Assembly: GCF_000015825.1 (NCBI RefSeq)
Contig: NC_009051.1
Location: 372,001-436,000, forward strand
Length of the DNA stretch: 64,000 nucleotides
Reading direction: 5' to 3'
Source of the DNA: Methanoculleus marisnigri JR1
GTDB lineage: Archaea; Halobacteriota; Methanomicrobia; Methanomicrobiales; Methanoculleaceae
In this document: piece by piece, positions 8,341 through 16,946 of the stretch
Numbering within the stretch: position 1 is the stretch's first letter
Layout: each line of letters begins with the position of its first letter
Program-made: the position numbers and the translations under genes
The notes under the pieces: generated by a model
The model's database searches: none
What the model was told of the DNA's origin: nothing
The model's input: only the letters and a program-made list of their open reading frames with translations

Positions 8341-8960
8341 GGTTTTCAGACTGGGAGCCTCACTACACTGCAATTTTAGCGTATTTCGGATTCGAGCGCG
8401 AGGCGGACGAGGTGGCCGCCCGGCTGCTCGCGGATCTTGCTGATCGCGACGATCTCGGGTTGCTCGAAGCGCTCATCCGGGGGAGAGAGGTGACTGTCTG
8501 CGGGAATGCGCCCTCTCTCCCGGAGGAGCTCGACCGGATCGAGGGGACGGTGCTTGCTGCCGATGCGGCGGCGGAGGTGCTCGCGGATCACGGGATCCGG
8601 CCGGACGCGGTCTTCACCGACCTCGACGGGGCGACGGACGTCTTCATCGACCTCTCGGAGCAGGGGACGGTGATGGTCGTGCACGCCCACGGCGACAACG
8701 TCCCGCTCCTCCGCCACTGGGTTCCGCGTATCCCCGGTCCGCTGGTCGCGACCACCCAGGCGGCACCGCTCGCGCACGTCCACAACTTCGGCGGGTTCAC
8801 CGACGGCGACCGGGCGGTCTTTGCCGCCGACGAACTCGGGGCGGCGCGCGTCCGGATCGTCGGGTTCGATCTTGCCGACAAAAACGTCGACCCGCTCAAG
8901 CGGGGAAAACTCTACTGGGCGGGGGAACTCCTCCATCTGATCGGGTATGATCTCCAGTAA
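8337..8960 (+). CDS. mptE: 6-hydroxymethyl-7,8-dihydropterin pyrophosphokinase, archaeal MptE type
   Basis: 207 residues. It belongs to the DUF115/MptE family, which transfers pyrophosphate from ATP to 6-hydroxymethyl-dihydropterin. In methanogens this makes the pterin part of tetrahydromethanopterin (or sarcinapterin). Supporting motifs are VTVCGNAPSL (51-60), the acidic PDAVFTDLDG (87-96), VVHAHGDN, TQAAPL, FGGFTDGDRAVF and IVGFDLADK. Its ATG overlaps the stop of the RCK-DHH gene (ATGA at 8337-8340), so the two are one operon. Coupling with a phosphodiesterase-like protein is noteworthy but unexplained. Confidence 0.85.
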   Translation: MRFSDWEPHYTAILAYFGFEREADEVAARLLADLADRDDLGLLEALIRGREVTVCGNAPSLPEELDRIEGTVLAADAAAEVLADHGIRPDAVFTDLDGATDVFIDLSEQGTVMVVHAHGDNVPLLRHWVPRIPGPLVATTQAAPLAHVHNFGGFTDGDRAVFAADELGAARVRIVGFDLADKNVDPLKRGKLYWAGELLHLIGYDLQ

Positions 8961-8984
8961 ACCATTGCATCTAACATTTGCATC

Positions 8985-9172
8985 GTTGCCTCACGCGAAG
9001 CCGCGAAGAGCGCGAAGGGGAGGTACAGGGGCTATCAATCACATGGTCTTCGCGGCTTCGCGCTCTCGAAGAACTTCGTTCTTCTCATGCTCCGTTCGCA
9101 CCTTGCGGTGCTCATGCTCCGGCCCTTCGGCCCGTCGCATTCCCCTGGAACGTCGCACTTCGCGTGAGCCTA
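8985..9172. repeat. Dispersed palindromic element, copy C
   Basis: GC-rich non-coding block between mptE and the COG1031 gene. Its ends carry CTCACGCGAAG and its complement CTTCGCGTGAG. Inside are GCACCTTGCGGTGC and GGCCCTTCGGCC hairpins. The stretch 9100-9140 matches, as reverse complement with a few changes, 34830-34870 in copy B. The 21 bases at 9148-9168 recur exactly, inverted, at 16872-16892. Nothing coding is convincing here. Confidence 0.6.
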
Positions 9173-9192
9173 TAAGGGGGATGAGGTAGTAA

Positions 9193-10845
9193 ATGCCAGA
9201 GTCAACGAACGCCCTCATCATCGACGGCTACGTCGACGAGCCCGCTTGCCTCGGCGTCGCGCCCTATATCTCCCCCTACATCCGCGAGGTCGCCGGCGTC
9301 CTCGCCGGGCACGGCTACACTCCCCGTTACGTCACCATCGACCAGGTCCGGGCCGACCCCTCCCTCGTCGCCGGGTGCGGCCGCGGCGATCTCGTGGTGA
9401 TGATCGCCGGCCTGACCGTGCCGGGGGCATACATCGGGGGGAAGCCCGCGACCCTGACGGAGATCCAGCAGCTCGGGATCCTGCTCCGGCAGCCGACCAC
9501 CGCGATCGGCGGGCCGATTGCCTTCGGCTACGCTCCCGGAGGCGGCAGAAAGGCTATCCGGCAGGCGATCGCCGGGTTCGACGTCACGCTCTCGGGGTCG
9601 CCGGCGGTCGCGCTGGATTCCTGGCTCTCGGGCGGCGAACCCGCCGGGGCGGGCGACTACGCCCTGACCTATCCCTGGTCGGTGGCGGGCGCAGGGATCG
9701 TGGCGCAGCACCCGGCGTTCCCCTACGTGATGTGCGAGCTCGAGACCGCGACCGGGTGCTCGCGGGCGACGGTCGGGGGGTGCTCGTTCTGCACCGAGCC
9801 CTTCTACGGGCTCCCGCGCTACCGGAGCATCGAGGGGATCGCGGAGGAGGTGGCGGCGCTCCATGCGGCGGGCGCCCGCCACTTCAGGCTCGGCCGGCAG
9901 CCGGATCTCCTCGCCTACAAAAGCAGCGGCGGCGGGGAGTTCCCGGTCCCGCGCCCTGAGGTGCTAAAAGAACTCTTCTCGGCCGTCCGGGAGAGCGCCC
10001 CTGACCTCAAGACCCTGCACATCGACAACATCAACCCGGGCACCATCGCCCGGCACGAGGATGCGGCACGGGCGGCGCTCGAGGCGATCGTCGCCGGCCA
10101 CACCCCCGGCGACACCGCGGCTTTCGGGATGGAGACCGCCGATCCGGCGGTTGTCACGGCAAACAATCTCAAAGCCATGCCGGACGACGTCTTCCGCGCG
10201 ATCGAGGTCGTGAACGATGTCGGGGCGAAGCGGACGGGGGGCGTCCCCGAACTCCTCCCGGGCCTGAACTTCATCATCGGTCTTGCAGGGGAGACGCCGG
10301 CGACGTTCGACGCAAACGAGGCGTTCCTCCAGCGGGTGCTCGATGCCGGTCTTCTCGTGCGGCGGGTGAACATCCGGCAGGTGATGCCGTTCGAGGGAAC
10401 AAAGGCCTACGAGGGGAACACCCTCGGGAAGCACGATGCCCGGTTCCGCTCCTTTAAGGAGTGGGCCCGGACGCACTTTGACGAACCGATGCTCCGCCGG
10501 GTCTTCCCCGTCGGCACCGTTCTTCCGGAGGTCGTCGTCGAGGTTCCCGGCAAACCGTCGTTCGGGCGGCAGATGGGCTCGTATCCCATCCTCGTCGGGA
10601 TCCCCCTCGAACTCCCGGCAAGGACGGTGCTCGACGCCGTCGTGGTCGACTGGGGGATGCGGTCGGTGACGGCCTTCCCCTGCCCGGTGGAGATCAACAC
10701 CCTGCCGGTCGCGGCCCTCCGGTGGATTCCGGGGGTGGGCAAGAAGAGGGCCGCGACCATCGCCGCCCGCCGGCCTTTTAGCAGCCTCGAAGAGTTCCGG
10801 GAGGTCGCCGGGGAGACGGGTATCGAGGGTGTGATGAGGTTTTAG
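9193..10845 (+). CDS. Radical SAM protein with C-terminal helix-hairpin-helix (COG1031 type)
   Basis: 550 residues. An N-terminal Rossmann-like region (1-170) precedes a radical SAM core with an unusual cysteine spacing, C189-x7-C197-x2-C200 (TGCSRATVGGCSFC), instead of the common CxxxCxxC. NFIIGLAGETPATF is the usual mid-core motif. Residues about 510-545 form a helix-hairpin-helix (WIPGVGKKRAATIAARRPF), a DNA- or RNA-binding fold, preceded by a strand-rich region resembling a TRAM-like segment. This is the layout of the archaeal COG1031 family, whose substrate I do not know; a nucleic-acid target is a reasonable inference. The start ATG at 9193 follows GGGGGATGAGG. Confidence 0.8.
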   Translation: MPESTNALIIDGYVDEPACLGVAPYISPYIREVAGVLAGHGYTPRYVTIDQVRADPSLVAGCGRGDLVVMIAGLTVPGAYIGGKPATLTEIQQLGILLRQPTTAIGGPIAFGYAPGGGRKAIRQAIAGFDVTLSGSPAVALDSWLSGGEPAGAGDYALTYPWSVAGAGIVAQHPAFPYVMCELETATGCSRATVGGCSFCTEPFYGLPRYRSIEGIAEEVAALHAAGARHFRLGRQPDLLAYKSSGGGEFPVPRPEVLKELFSAVRESAPDLKTLHIDNINPGTIARHEDAARAALEAIVAGHTPGDTAAFGMETADPAVVTANNLKAMPDDVFRAIEVVNDVGAKRTGGVPELLPGLNFIIGLAGETPATFDANEAFLQRVLDAGLLVRRVNIRQVMPFEGTKAYEGNTLGKHDARFRSFKEWARTHFDEPMLRRVFPVGTVLPEVVVEVPGKPSFGRQMGSYPILVGIPLELPARTVLDAVVVDWGMRSVTAFPCPVEINTLPVAALRWIPGVGKKRAATIAARRPFSSLEEFREVAGETGIEGVMRF

Positions 10846-10976
10846 GGGGGATGGCGAGGAACACTTTCCGTCACACTGGCACTCACACCTGTTTGGATTT
10901 CAGCTGCTAAATGTCCTGCTTGTCGCGTTTTGGTACATTGTCCTCTCGGTGTGTGAACGCTGTCCTTCCGAGCATT

Positions 10977-11268
10977 GCATGACTTTACACGGCTTTCCAC
11001 CGGATATCGCCACACACTGCCCGCCCCCGAAGGGGGCGGAACGACTTCCCCGCAGGGGAAGGAGTTTGAGCACCGTCAGGTGCGAATGAGGAGCGCGAAG
11101 CGCGGGCGGTGGGGGGCTATTTGAGGAGAGGCATCTGGTGTGAGATGACAGGGGAGGGGGGATGCTCCCCCCTCCCCGTCAGCCCCTCGCACCTAACGGT
11201 GCTCGTGCTCCTGCCCTTCAGCCAGTCGCACTCCCCCAATGGCGATATCCCCTCGAAATCCGTGCATG
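10977..11268. repeat. Dispersed palindromic element, copy A, with terminal inverted repeats
   Basis: Fills most of the 552-base gap between convergent genes (10846-11397). The left end, 10985-11011, carries ACACGGCTTTCC followed by GGATATCGCC. The right end, 11241-11268, is its approximate inverse (GGCGATATCC then AAATCCGTGCATG). Between them are GAGCACC/GGTGC hairpins, the AGGAGCGCGAAGCGCGGG module, a perfect palindrome at 11151-11177 and the GCACC-GGTGCTC-GCCC module. The same modules occur in copy B at 34727-34990. No transposase is encoded, so it looks MITE- or REP-like. The remaining flanks of the gap show nothing coding. Confidence 0.6.
11147..11186. repeat. 40-bp segment with perfect 12-bp hairpin, copy 1
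   Basis: GGGGAGGGGGGA, loop TGC, then TCCCCCCTCCCC, bordered by GACA and GTCA, which extend the pairing across one bulge. The 40 bases are identical to 34930-34969. Confidence 0.75.
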
Positions 11269-11397
11269 GGGTTATGCGATGTTCCAACGGAACGACTTTC
11301 CGTAGGATGCAATGGCCCGCTGGGCAGGAATTCGAGGAGTTTGGGCGCATCTCAAACCCCTGCCGTTCTGTCCGTTGCACCTTCCAGAATCGCCTGA

Positions 11398-12534
11398 CTA
11401 CTCCTCCTCCCGCAGTTCCATCACCCGCAGAACGTCCGTCCGGGTCACGATCCCGACCAGGGTGTCGTCCTCGACGACGGGAATCCTCCCGATCTCCTGG
11501 CCGGTTATGATCCGGAGCGCGTCGATGAGCGGTGCCGACGGCGGGAGAACGGTCGGATCCCGGGTCATGACGTCCCGGACCTGCATCGCCTCCCGGTCGA
11601 TCGGCGAGATCTTGTGGACGTCGGCGAGAGCGACGATCCCCGCGAGCGATCCCCTATCCACCACCGGAAAGCCGAGGTGCTTCGTCTCGTACATCATGTC
11701 CACCACACGGGGTAGCGGCAGCGTCGGCTCCACGGTGACGACGGGGCTGCTCATCGCGTCCGCCACCGTGACGTCCTGCAGCAGGATGTTGTAGCGGAGG
11801 AACGTGGCCTCCTGGTTCGCCCCGATGTAGATGAAGAAGGCAATGATGATCAGGATGGGGTTCAGGAGCAGGAGCCCGACGATCCCGAAGAGGACGGCGA
11901 ACCCTTTCCCGACGTCGGCGGCGATCCGGGTCGCCCGGGAGAGCGGCATCCGCCGGGCGAGCCATGCCCGCAGCACGCGCCCCCCGTCCATGGGAAACGC
12001 CGGGAGGAGGTTGAATCCGAAGAGCAGGACGTTCAGGAGCCCGAGGTAGCCGAAGGTGAAGATCAGGACACCGGCGACACCCGGATCCATATCGATCGCC
12101 GCAACGACATAGACGAGGGCGGCGGAGATGATGCCGACCGCGAGGCTCGTCAGCGGCCCCGCGAGCGCCATGGGCAGTTCGATCTTCGGGTCCGGCATCG
12201 TCTCCTCCATCTGGGAGACCCCTCCGAGGATGAGGAGCGTGATGCTGTGGATCTCGATCCCCTTCGCTTTCGCGATGAGCGAGTGGGCCATCTCGTGGAT
12301 GAAGACACCGAAGAAGAGGCCGAGCGCGACGACGATCCCGAGGATGTAGGGGTTGAACCCCTCCGTAATCAGCGTCGGGTCGATTGGAACGCCGAAGAGA
12401 GCCTCGATCAATCCGGTCGTGAGCTGGATCTGGCTTCCGATGATCCATGCAAAGAGGGGGATCACCAGGAGGAAACTCCAGTGCAGTTTGACCGGAATCC
12501 CGGCCAGGGTTCCGATCTGTAGCGACGCTTCCAT
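11398..12534 (-). CDS. Site-2 protease family (M50) metalloprotease with two CBS domains
   Basis: 378 residues. It is an integral membrane zinc protease. The zinc motif H80-E81-x2-H84 (FIHEMAHS) lies in one TM helix, and the second motif NLLPAFPMDGGR (175-186) supplies the third ligand, Asp183. About six TM segments span residues 15-235. Two CBS modules (about 245-378, ending TLVGIVTRTDVLRVMELREEE) would sense adenine nucleotides in the cytoplasm. It belongs to the S2P group III/SpoIVFB-like clade common in archaea; the substrate is unknown. The TATA element at 12557-12564 is shared with the divergent PRC-barrel gene and implies a leaderless or near-leaderless mRNA. Confidence 0.9.
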   Translation of the reverse strand: MEASLQIGTLAGIPVKLHWSFLLVIPLFAWIIGSQIQLTTGLIEALFGVPIDPTLITEGFNPYILGIVVALGLFFGVFIHEMAHSLIAKAKGIEIHSITLLILGGVSQMEETMPDPKIELPMALAGPLTSLAVGIISAALVYVVAAIDMDPGVAGVLIFTFGYLGLLNVLLFGFNLLPAFPMDGGRVLRAWLARRMPLSRATRIAADVGKGFAVLFGIVGLLLLNPILIIIAFFIYIGANQEATFLRYNILLQDVTVADAMSSPVVTVEPTLPLPRVVDMMYETKHLGFPVVDRGSLAGIVALADVHKISPIDREAMQVRDVMTRDPTVLPPSAPLIDALRIITGQEIGRIPVVEDDTLVGIVTRTDVLRVMELREEE

Positions 12535-12556
12535 GAAAAGGAGTATCTTTTTATCA

Positions 12557-12570
12557 TTTATAGTAATATA
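12557..12570. promoter_or_regulatory. Shared bidirectional TATA region
   Basis: TTTATAGTAATATA sits midway in the 52-base divergent gap. It is about 25-30 bases from the start codon of each flanking gene (12534 minus and 12587 plus), so both mRNAs should have very short or no leaders. Confidence 0.5.
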
Positions 12571-12586
12571 CCTTCAGAGGATACCG

Positions 12587-12850
12587 ATGAGAACACAGAT
12601 CACAGAGATGTTCGGATTACGCGTCTATACCGACAGAGCTGTCTTTATCGGGAACGTTGACGATGTCGTGCTTGATGTGGACCAGAAAAAGGTCGACGCC
12701 CTTGCGGTCGGCGAGCTCAACCCCGAGATCGGAGAAGTGAAAGGCTACAACGGGCTGCAGATCCCCTTCCGCATCGTAAAGAGCGTCGGAGATATCATCA
12801 TCGTCCGCCACATCCCCGGGCTCTTTAAATCCCCGGCAAAAGAAGACTGA
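12587..12850 (+). CDS. PRC-barrel domain protein
   Basis: 87 residues from the ATG at 12587 (MRTQITEMFGLRVYTDRA). The ORF is open further upstream, but that part lies antisense to the M50 gene. The GAGG seven bases before this ATG and the TATA box at 12557 fix the start. The sequence reads as one PRC-barrel: vFIGNVDDVVLDVD...VDALAVGELNPE...IPFRIVKSVGDIIIVRHIPG. Members of this size are frequent in methanogens, and some are proposed to act with RNA or division proteins; the role here is unknown. Confidence 0.8.
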   Translation: MRTQITEMFGLRVYTDRAVFIGNVDDVVLDVDQKKVDALAVGELNPEIGEVKGYNGLQIPFRIVKSVGDIIIVRHIPGLFKSPAKED

Positions 12851-12891
12851 GTGCGATGCCCGCTCTGTCCGGGGCTCCCTGGCGATAGAAT

Positions 12892-13626
12892 ATGGATACG
12901 AAAGACCGTGAGATATTCTCGACCCTCACGATATTCCCCCCTGTTTTTGTCCGGCTCGACGGCCGTGCCTTTCACCGCCTGGCGCGTGCGCGTAATCTCA
13001 AAAAGCCGTTCGATCCAGCCTTCAACGAGAGCATGCGGGCGGTCTGCCGCTACCTCCTCACCGGGAGCGGTCTCTCTCCCGCGTTTGCCTACACCTTCTC
13101 CGACGAGATCAGCCTCTACTTCAACGCACTGCCGTTCTCCGGGCGGGTGGAGAAGCTCGACTCCGTGACCGCCGCGGTTGCGGCGAGCAAGCTCACGATC
13201 GAACTCGGGTGCACGGAGCCCCTTGCGTTCGACGCCCGGACTATCCCCGCGGCGGGAGAGTTTGCGGTCGAGTATCTCGTCTCGCGCCAGAACGAGGCGT
13301 GGCGGAACCACATCAACGCCTACTGCCAGAACGCGCTCGTCGAGGAGGGGATGACCGCCCGGGAGGCCGCCGCGATGCTCCGGGGGATGCAGTCTGAAGC
13401 CATGCACGAGATGATGTTCGAGCGGGGCGTCAACCTGGCGGCGACGCCGGCCTGGCAGCGGCGGGGAACGCTCCTCTACCGGGACGAGTGCATAAAAGAG
13501 GGGTATAACCCCCTGACGGGGGAGACCGTCGAGGCCGTGCGAACCTGCATCAGGGAGCCGGAAGAGACGCCTCTCTTCTCAACCCCGGAAGGTGAGGCGC
13601 TGATCCGGTCACTCACCGGCGCGTGA
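12892..13626 (+). CDS. tRNA(His) guanylyltransferase-like protein (Thg1/TLP)
   Basis: 244 residues. The Thg1 family adds nucleotides in the 3'-to-5' direction to tRNA 5' ends. Archaeal members (Thg1-like proteins) can perform templated 5'-end repair as well as modifying tRNA-His. Metal-binding motif 1 is RLDGRAFHRL (D23 at the metal site). Motif 2 is YTFSDEISLYF (D71, E72), matching the catalytic Asp and Glu of the family. Length is typical. The last 18 bases (13609-13626) overlap the end of ileS on the other strand, a tail-to-tail arrangement. Confidence 0.9.
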   Translation: MDTKDREIFSTLTIFPPVFVRLDGRAFHRLARARNLKKPFDPAFNESMRAVCRYLLTGSGLSPAFAYTFSDEISLYFNALPFSGRVEKLDSVTAAVAASKLTIELGCTEPLAFDARTIPAAGEFAVEYLVSRQNEAWRNHINAYCQNALVEEGMTAREAAAMLRGMQSEAMHEMMFERGVNLAATPAWQRRGTLLYRDECIKEGYNPLTGETVEAVRTCIREPEETPLFSTPEGEALIRSLTGA

Positions 13627-16600
13627 GATGCCGATCTGCATCTGCACGCCTTCAACGTCCCAGTCCTTCTCGAGGGCAAAGGTCTCCGTGGGCCGCTCTC
13701 CGTCGGTGCGGCGGACGGTGAGGGCTGCCGCCCGCACCTCCCCGGCAATCTCCTTCTGCCATTCCTCTTCTGCGATGAGCGAGGCCACCCGATCGTCGGC
13801 GACGTCCACGGCCGCGACGATGAAGTCGTCGACGTTCAGGTCGAGCTGGCGGCGCATCTCCTGGATCCGCCGGATCACCTCGCGTGCGTATCCCTCGGCC
13901 TCCAGCGCCGGCGTGAGGGTGACGTCGACGTAGACCGTCGCGTCCTTCATGGGCGCGGCAAAGACGCCCTCGGGGAGGGCTTCTGCGAAGGTGACGTGGC
14001 GTTCGGCGATCTCGTAGCCGCCGAGTTCGGCCTTCCCGTCCCGCTCGATGGCGGCCTTCAGGGCGGTGCCGTCCGCGCCCTCTATCAGCGCCTTGACCTT
14101 CGGGCCCTCCTTGCCGAACTCCGGGCCGATCGCCCGCATCACCGGCTCGGCCTGCCAGAGGATCCGGTCCCATCTTCCGGTAACGACCCTGACCGTCCGG
14201 GAGTTCGCCCGGTTCAGGGCGAGGTCGTTTAAGTCCTCGAGAGCCGTCTTCACCCCGTCGCTCCCGGTGACCACGACGGTTTCCGCAACCGGCCAGCGGA
14301 GTTTCCGCCTCCCGTTCTGCCGGGCGGTGGCGACCGCGTCGTCGAACGACCGGACAACCTCCATGGCGCTCTCGAGGTCCGGCGCAATCAGCAGGTCGTC
14401 CGCTTCCGGCCAGTCGAGCATGTGGACGCTCTCCGGGTCGCCCGCAAGGCGCAGGTTGCCGTAAATCTCCTCGGCGATATGGGGGGTGAACGGCGCAAGG
14501 AGCGCGACCAGGCGGCGCATGACGTAGTATACCGTCTCGTAGGCGTACCGCTTCTCCGGCGAATCCTCCTCGAGCCACATCCTCGGCCGGACGAGCTGCA
14601 CGTACCAGCGGGAGAGGTCCTCGAGGATGAAGGCGGCGAGCGCCCGCGTCACCCTATGAAGATGGTATTCCTGCATGTCCCCGGCCGTAGTCCGGGCGAG
14701 TGAGTTTACCCGGGAGATGATCCACCGATCCTCCTCCGGCATATCGTTGATATTGCCCCGGACAAACGATCCGTCCCAGAGGCCGCCGTCGCCTGCGGCG
14801 GGCTCGAACGAGTCGAGAACCATGTACGGGAGCGGGAACCGGTAGACGTTCCAGAGGATGTTGAGCGTCCGGTGGATGGTCTTGACGCTGTCCCAGTTGA
14901 ACTTCAGGTCGTCCCAGGGTGCGTTCGCCCAGAGGACGTAGAACCGCAGGACATCCACGCCGAACTGGTTCATCACCTCTTCAGGCGTCACCACGTTGCC
15001 GAAACTCTTGCTCATCTTGCGCCCGTCGGCGTCGAGAGCGAACCCATGCATCAGGACGCTCTTGTAGGGGGCGCGGCCGAACGCCACGGTGCTCGCCCCG
15101 AGCTGGGAGTAGAACCAGCCCCGGGTCTGATCCTGGCCTTCGGTGATGAAGTCCGCCGGCCAGAGGCGGTCGAAGGCCTCGCGCTCCCGCGGGAACCCGA
15201 GGGTTGCCCACGATGCGACCGCCGAGTCGAACCAGACGTCGAAGATGTCGGCGACCCGGTGCATCTCCCCGCCGCAGGAGCACGGGATGACGACCTCGTC
15301 CACGTAGGGGCGGTGCGGGTCGGGAACCCTCGCACCCGATCGCTCCTCGAGTTCGGCGATGGTGCCGATGACGGTTCGCTCGCCGCACTGCTCGCACTGC
15401 CAGATAGGGATGGGGATGCCCCAGTAGCGCTGCCGGGAGATGCACCAGTCGCGGGAGTCCCTGACGAAGTCGTGGAACCGGGCGCTCCCCGCCCACTCGG
15501 GGTACCACTTCACCTTCGCGATCTCCTGTAGCATCGGTTCGCGGATCTCGGTGGCCTTCAGGAACCACTGTGCGGTCGCGCGGTAGATGATGGAGGTCTT
15601 GCACCGCCAGCAGTGGCCGTAGCGGTGGGTGATTGTCCGCCGGGCGAGGAGGTAATCGCCGAGCGCGTCGATGACGAGATCGTTTGCGTCCCGGACGTAC
15701 ATGTCCGCAAACGCCCCGGCCTCCCGGGTGAAGCACCCGCCGGCGTCGACCGGGCAGAACGCCTCGAGCCCCTCCTGGATGCCGATCAGGTAGTCGTCCC
15801 ACCCGTGCCCGGGAGCGATGTGGACGAGACCGGTGTTCTCGAGCGCCACGTAGTCGGCCGCGACGACCCGGTGCCGGATCTCCGCCTGGTGGGGGACCTG
15901 GCCGGCGAGCGGTGATTCGTACTCCGTTCCGACGAGGTCGCTGCCGTTGACTCTCTCGAGGACGGTGTAGTCCTGGTAGCGGCCCATCTTCAGGACGGAC
16001 TCGACGAGTTCGTCGGCGATCCAGAGAATCTCCTCGCTGCCGTCCTTCTTCGCCGCCACCCGCGCGTAGGTGAATGCGGGGCTGACCGCCACCGCGACGT
16101 TCGCAGGAAGCGTCCAGGGCGTGGTCGTCCAGATCACCAGGTACTCGTTCTCGCGCCCGGTGACCGGGAATTTGACGAAGATGGAAGGATCGGTCTCGTC
16201 CCAGTACTCCACCTCCGAGTCGGCGATCGCCGTCTCGCACCGGGGGCACCAGTTCACGACACGGTGGCCGCGTTCGAGGAGCCCGCGCTCTTCGGCCCGC
16301 TGGACCGCCCACCACGCGGACTCGATGTACTCCGCCTTGATCGTCTGGTAGGGGTCGTCGAAGTCGAGCCAGATGCCGAGCTGCCGGAACTGCTCGCTCA
16401 TAATCTCCATGTGCGTCACGGCGAACGTCCGGCACTGCTCGATGAATGCGGCGATTCCGTAATCCTCGATATCCTTCTTGGAGGTGAACCCGAGCTGGTG
16501 CTCCACCTTCACCTCGATAGGGAGGCCGTGCATATCGTAGCCGGCCCGCTCGATGATGTTCCTGCCCCCCATCCGGTGGTAGCGGAGGATGGTGTCTTTT

Positions 16601-16788
16601 ATGATCTTGTTCCAGGCGGTGCCGAGATGGATGTGGCCGGTGGTGTACGGCGGCCCGTCTACGAAAAAGAACGCTTTCCCATCCTTTCGCACCTCCTGAA
16701 CGCGTGCATAGGTGTTCTCCCGTTTCCAGGTATCCTGGACCCCCGCCTCAAGTTCGCGCGGGTTATAACTGCCGGTGACCTCTTTCAC
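13609..16788 (-). CDS. ileS: Isoleucine--tRNA ligase
   Basis: 1059 residues, the usual length. It charges tRNA-Ile with isoleucine in the cytoplasm. The class I HIGH signature is HIHLG (52-56) after DGPPYTTG. The KMSKS loop is exact (GRKMSKSFGN, near residue 591). An editing CP1 domain lies between them (TTTPWTLPANVAVAVSP). A zinc-type cysteine region is seen in the IPIWQCEQCGE segment. The anticodon-binding domain and a DUF5915-like C-terminus follow. The start is a GTG at 16788 with GAGGG upstream. The gene sits alone, with its end overlapping the Thg1-like gene. Confidence 0.97.
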   Translation of the reverse strand: MKEVTGSYNPRELEAGVQDTWKRENTYARVQEVRKDGKAFFFVDGPPYTTGHIHLGTAWNKIIKDTILRYHRMGGRNIIERAGYDMHGLPIEVKVEHQLGFTSKKDIEDYGIAAFIEQCRTFAVTHMEIMSEQFRQLGIWLDFDDPYQTIKAEYIESAWWAVQRAEERGLLERGHRVVNWCPRCETAIADSEVEYWDETDPSIFVKFPVTGRENEYLVIWTTTPWTLPANVAVAVSPAFTYARVAAKKDGSEEILWIADELVESVLKMGRYQDYTVLERVNGSDLVGTEYESPLAGQVPHQAEIRHRVVAADYVALENTGLVHIAPGHGWDDYLIGIQEGLEAFCPVDAGGCFTREAGAFADMYVRDANDLVIDALGDYLLARRTITHRYGHCWRCKTSIIYRATAQWFLKATEIREPMLQEIAKVKWYPEWAGSARFHDFVRDSRDWCISRQRYWGIPIPIWQCEQCGERTVIGTIAELEERSGARVPDPHRPYVDEVVIPCSCGGEMHRVADIFDVWFDSAVASWATLGFPREREAFDRLWPADFITEGQDQTRGWFYSQLGASTVAFGRAPYKSVLMHGFALDADGRKMSKSFGNVVTPEEVMNQFGVDVLRFYVLWANAPWDDLKFNWDSVKTIHRTLNILWNVYRFPLPYMVLDSFEPAAGDGGLWDGSFVRGNINDMPEEDRWIISRVNSLARTTAGDMQEYHLHRVTRALAAFILEDLSRWYVQLVRPRMWLEEDSPEKRYAYETVYYVMRRLVALLAPFTPHIAEEIYGNLRLAGDPESVHMLDWPEADDLLIAPDLESAMEVVRSFDDAVATARQNGRRKLRWPVAETVVVTGSDGVKTALEDLNDLALNRANSRTVRVVTGRWDRILWQAEPVMRAIGPEFGKEGPKVKALIEGADGTALKAAIERDGKAELGGYEIAERHVTFAEALPEGVFAAPMKDATVYVDVTLTPALEAEGYAREVIRRIQEMRRQLDLNVDDFIVAAVDVADDRVASLIAEEEWQKEIAGEVRAAALTVRRTDGERPTETFALEKDWDVEGVQMQIGISRAGE

Positions 16789-16871
16789 CTCATATCCCTC
16801 ATATTCAGCACTCTGGTGTACCGTTTGTTGTTGGGAGACAAAGCGTTTTGTACTATAGGGAGTGGTGCAGA

Positions 16872-16892
16872 CTCACGCGAAGTGCGACGTTC
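16872..16892 (+). repeat. 21-bp dispersed repeat (inverse of 9148-9168)
   Basis: CTCACGCGAAGTGCGACGTTC lies in the divergent promoter gap between ileS and the TIGR00725 gene. It is an exact reverse complement of the right end of the element at 9148-9168. Confidence 0.7.
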
Positions 16893-16946
16893 ATTGCACC
16901 TTAACCCACCCCTTCTTTTATCTCCCAACCCCCCGACATCTCCCCC

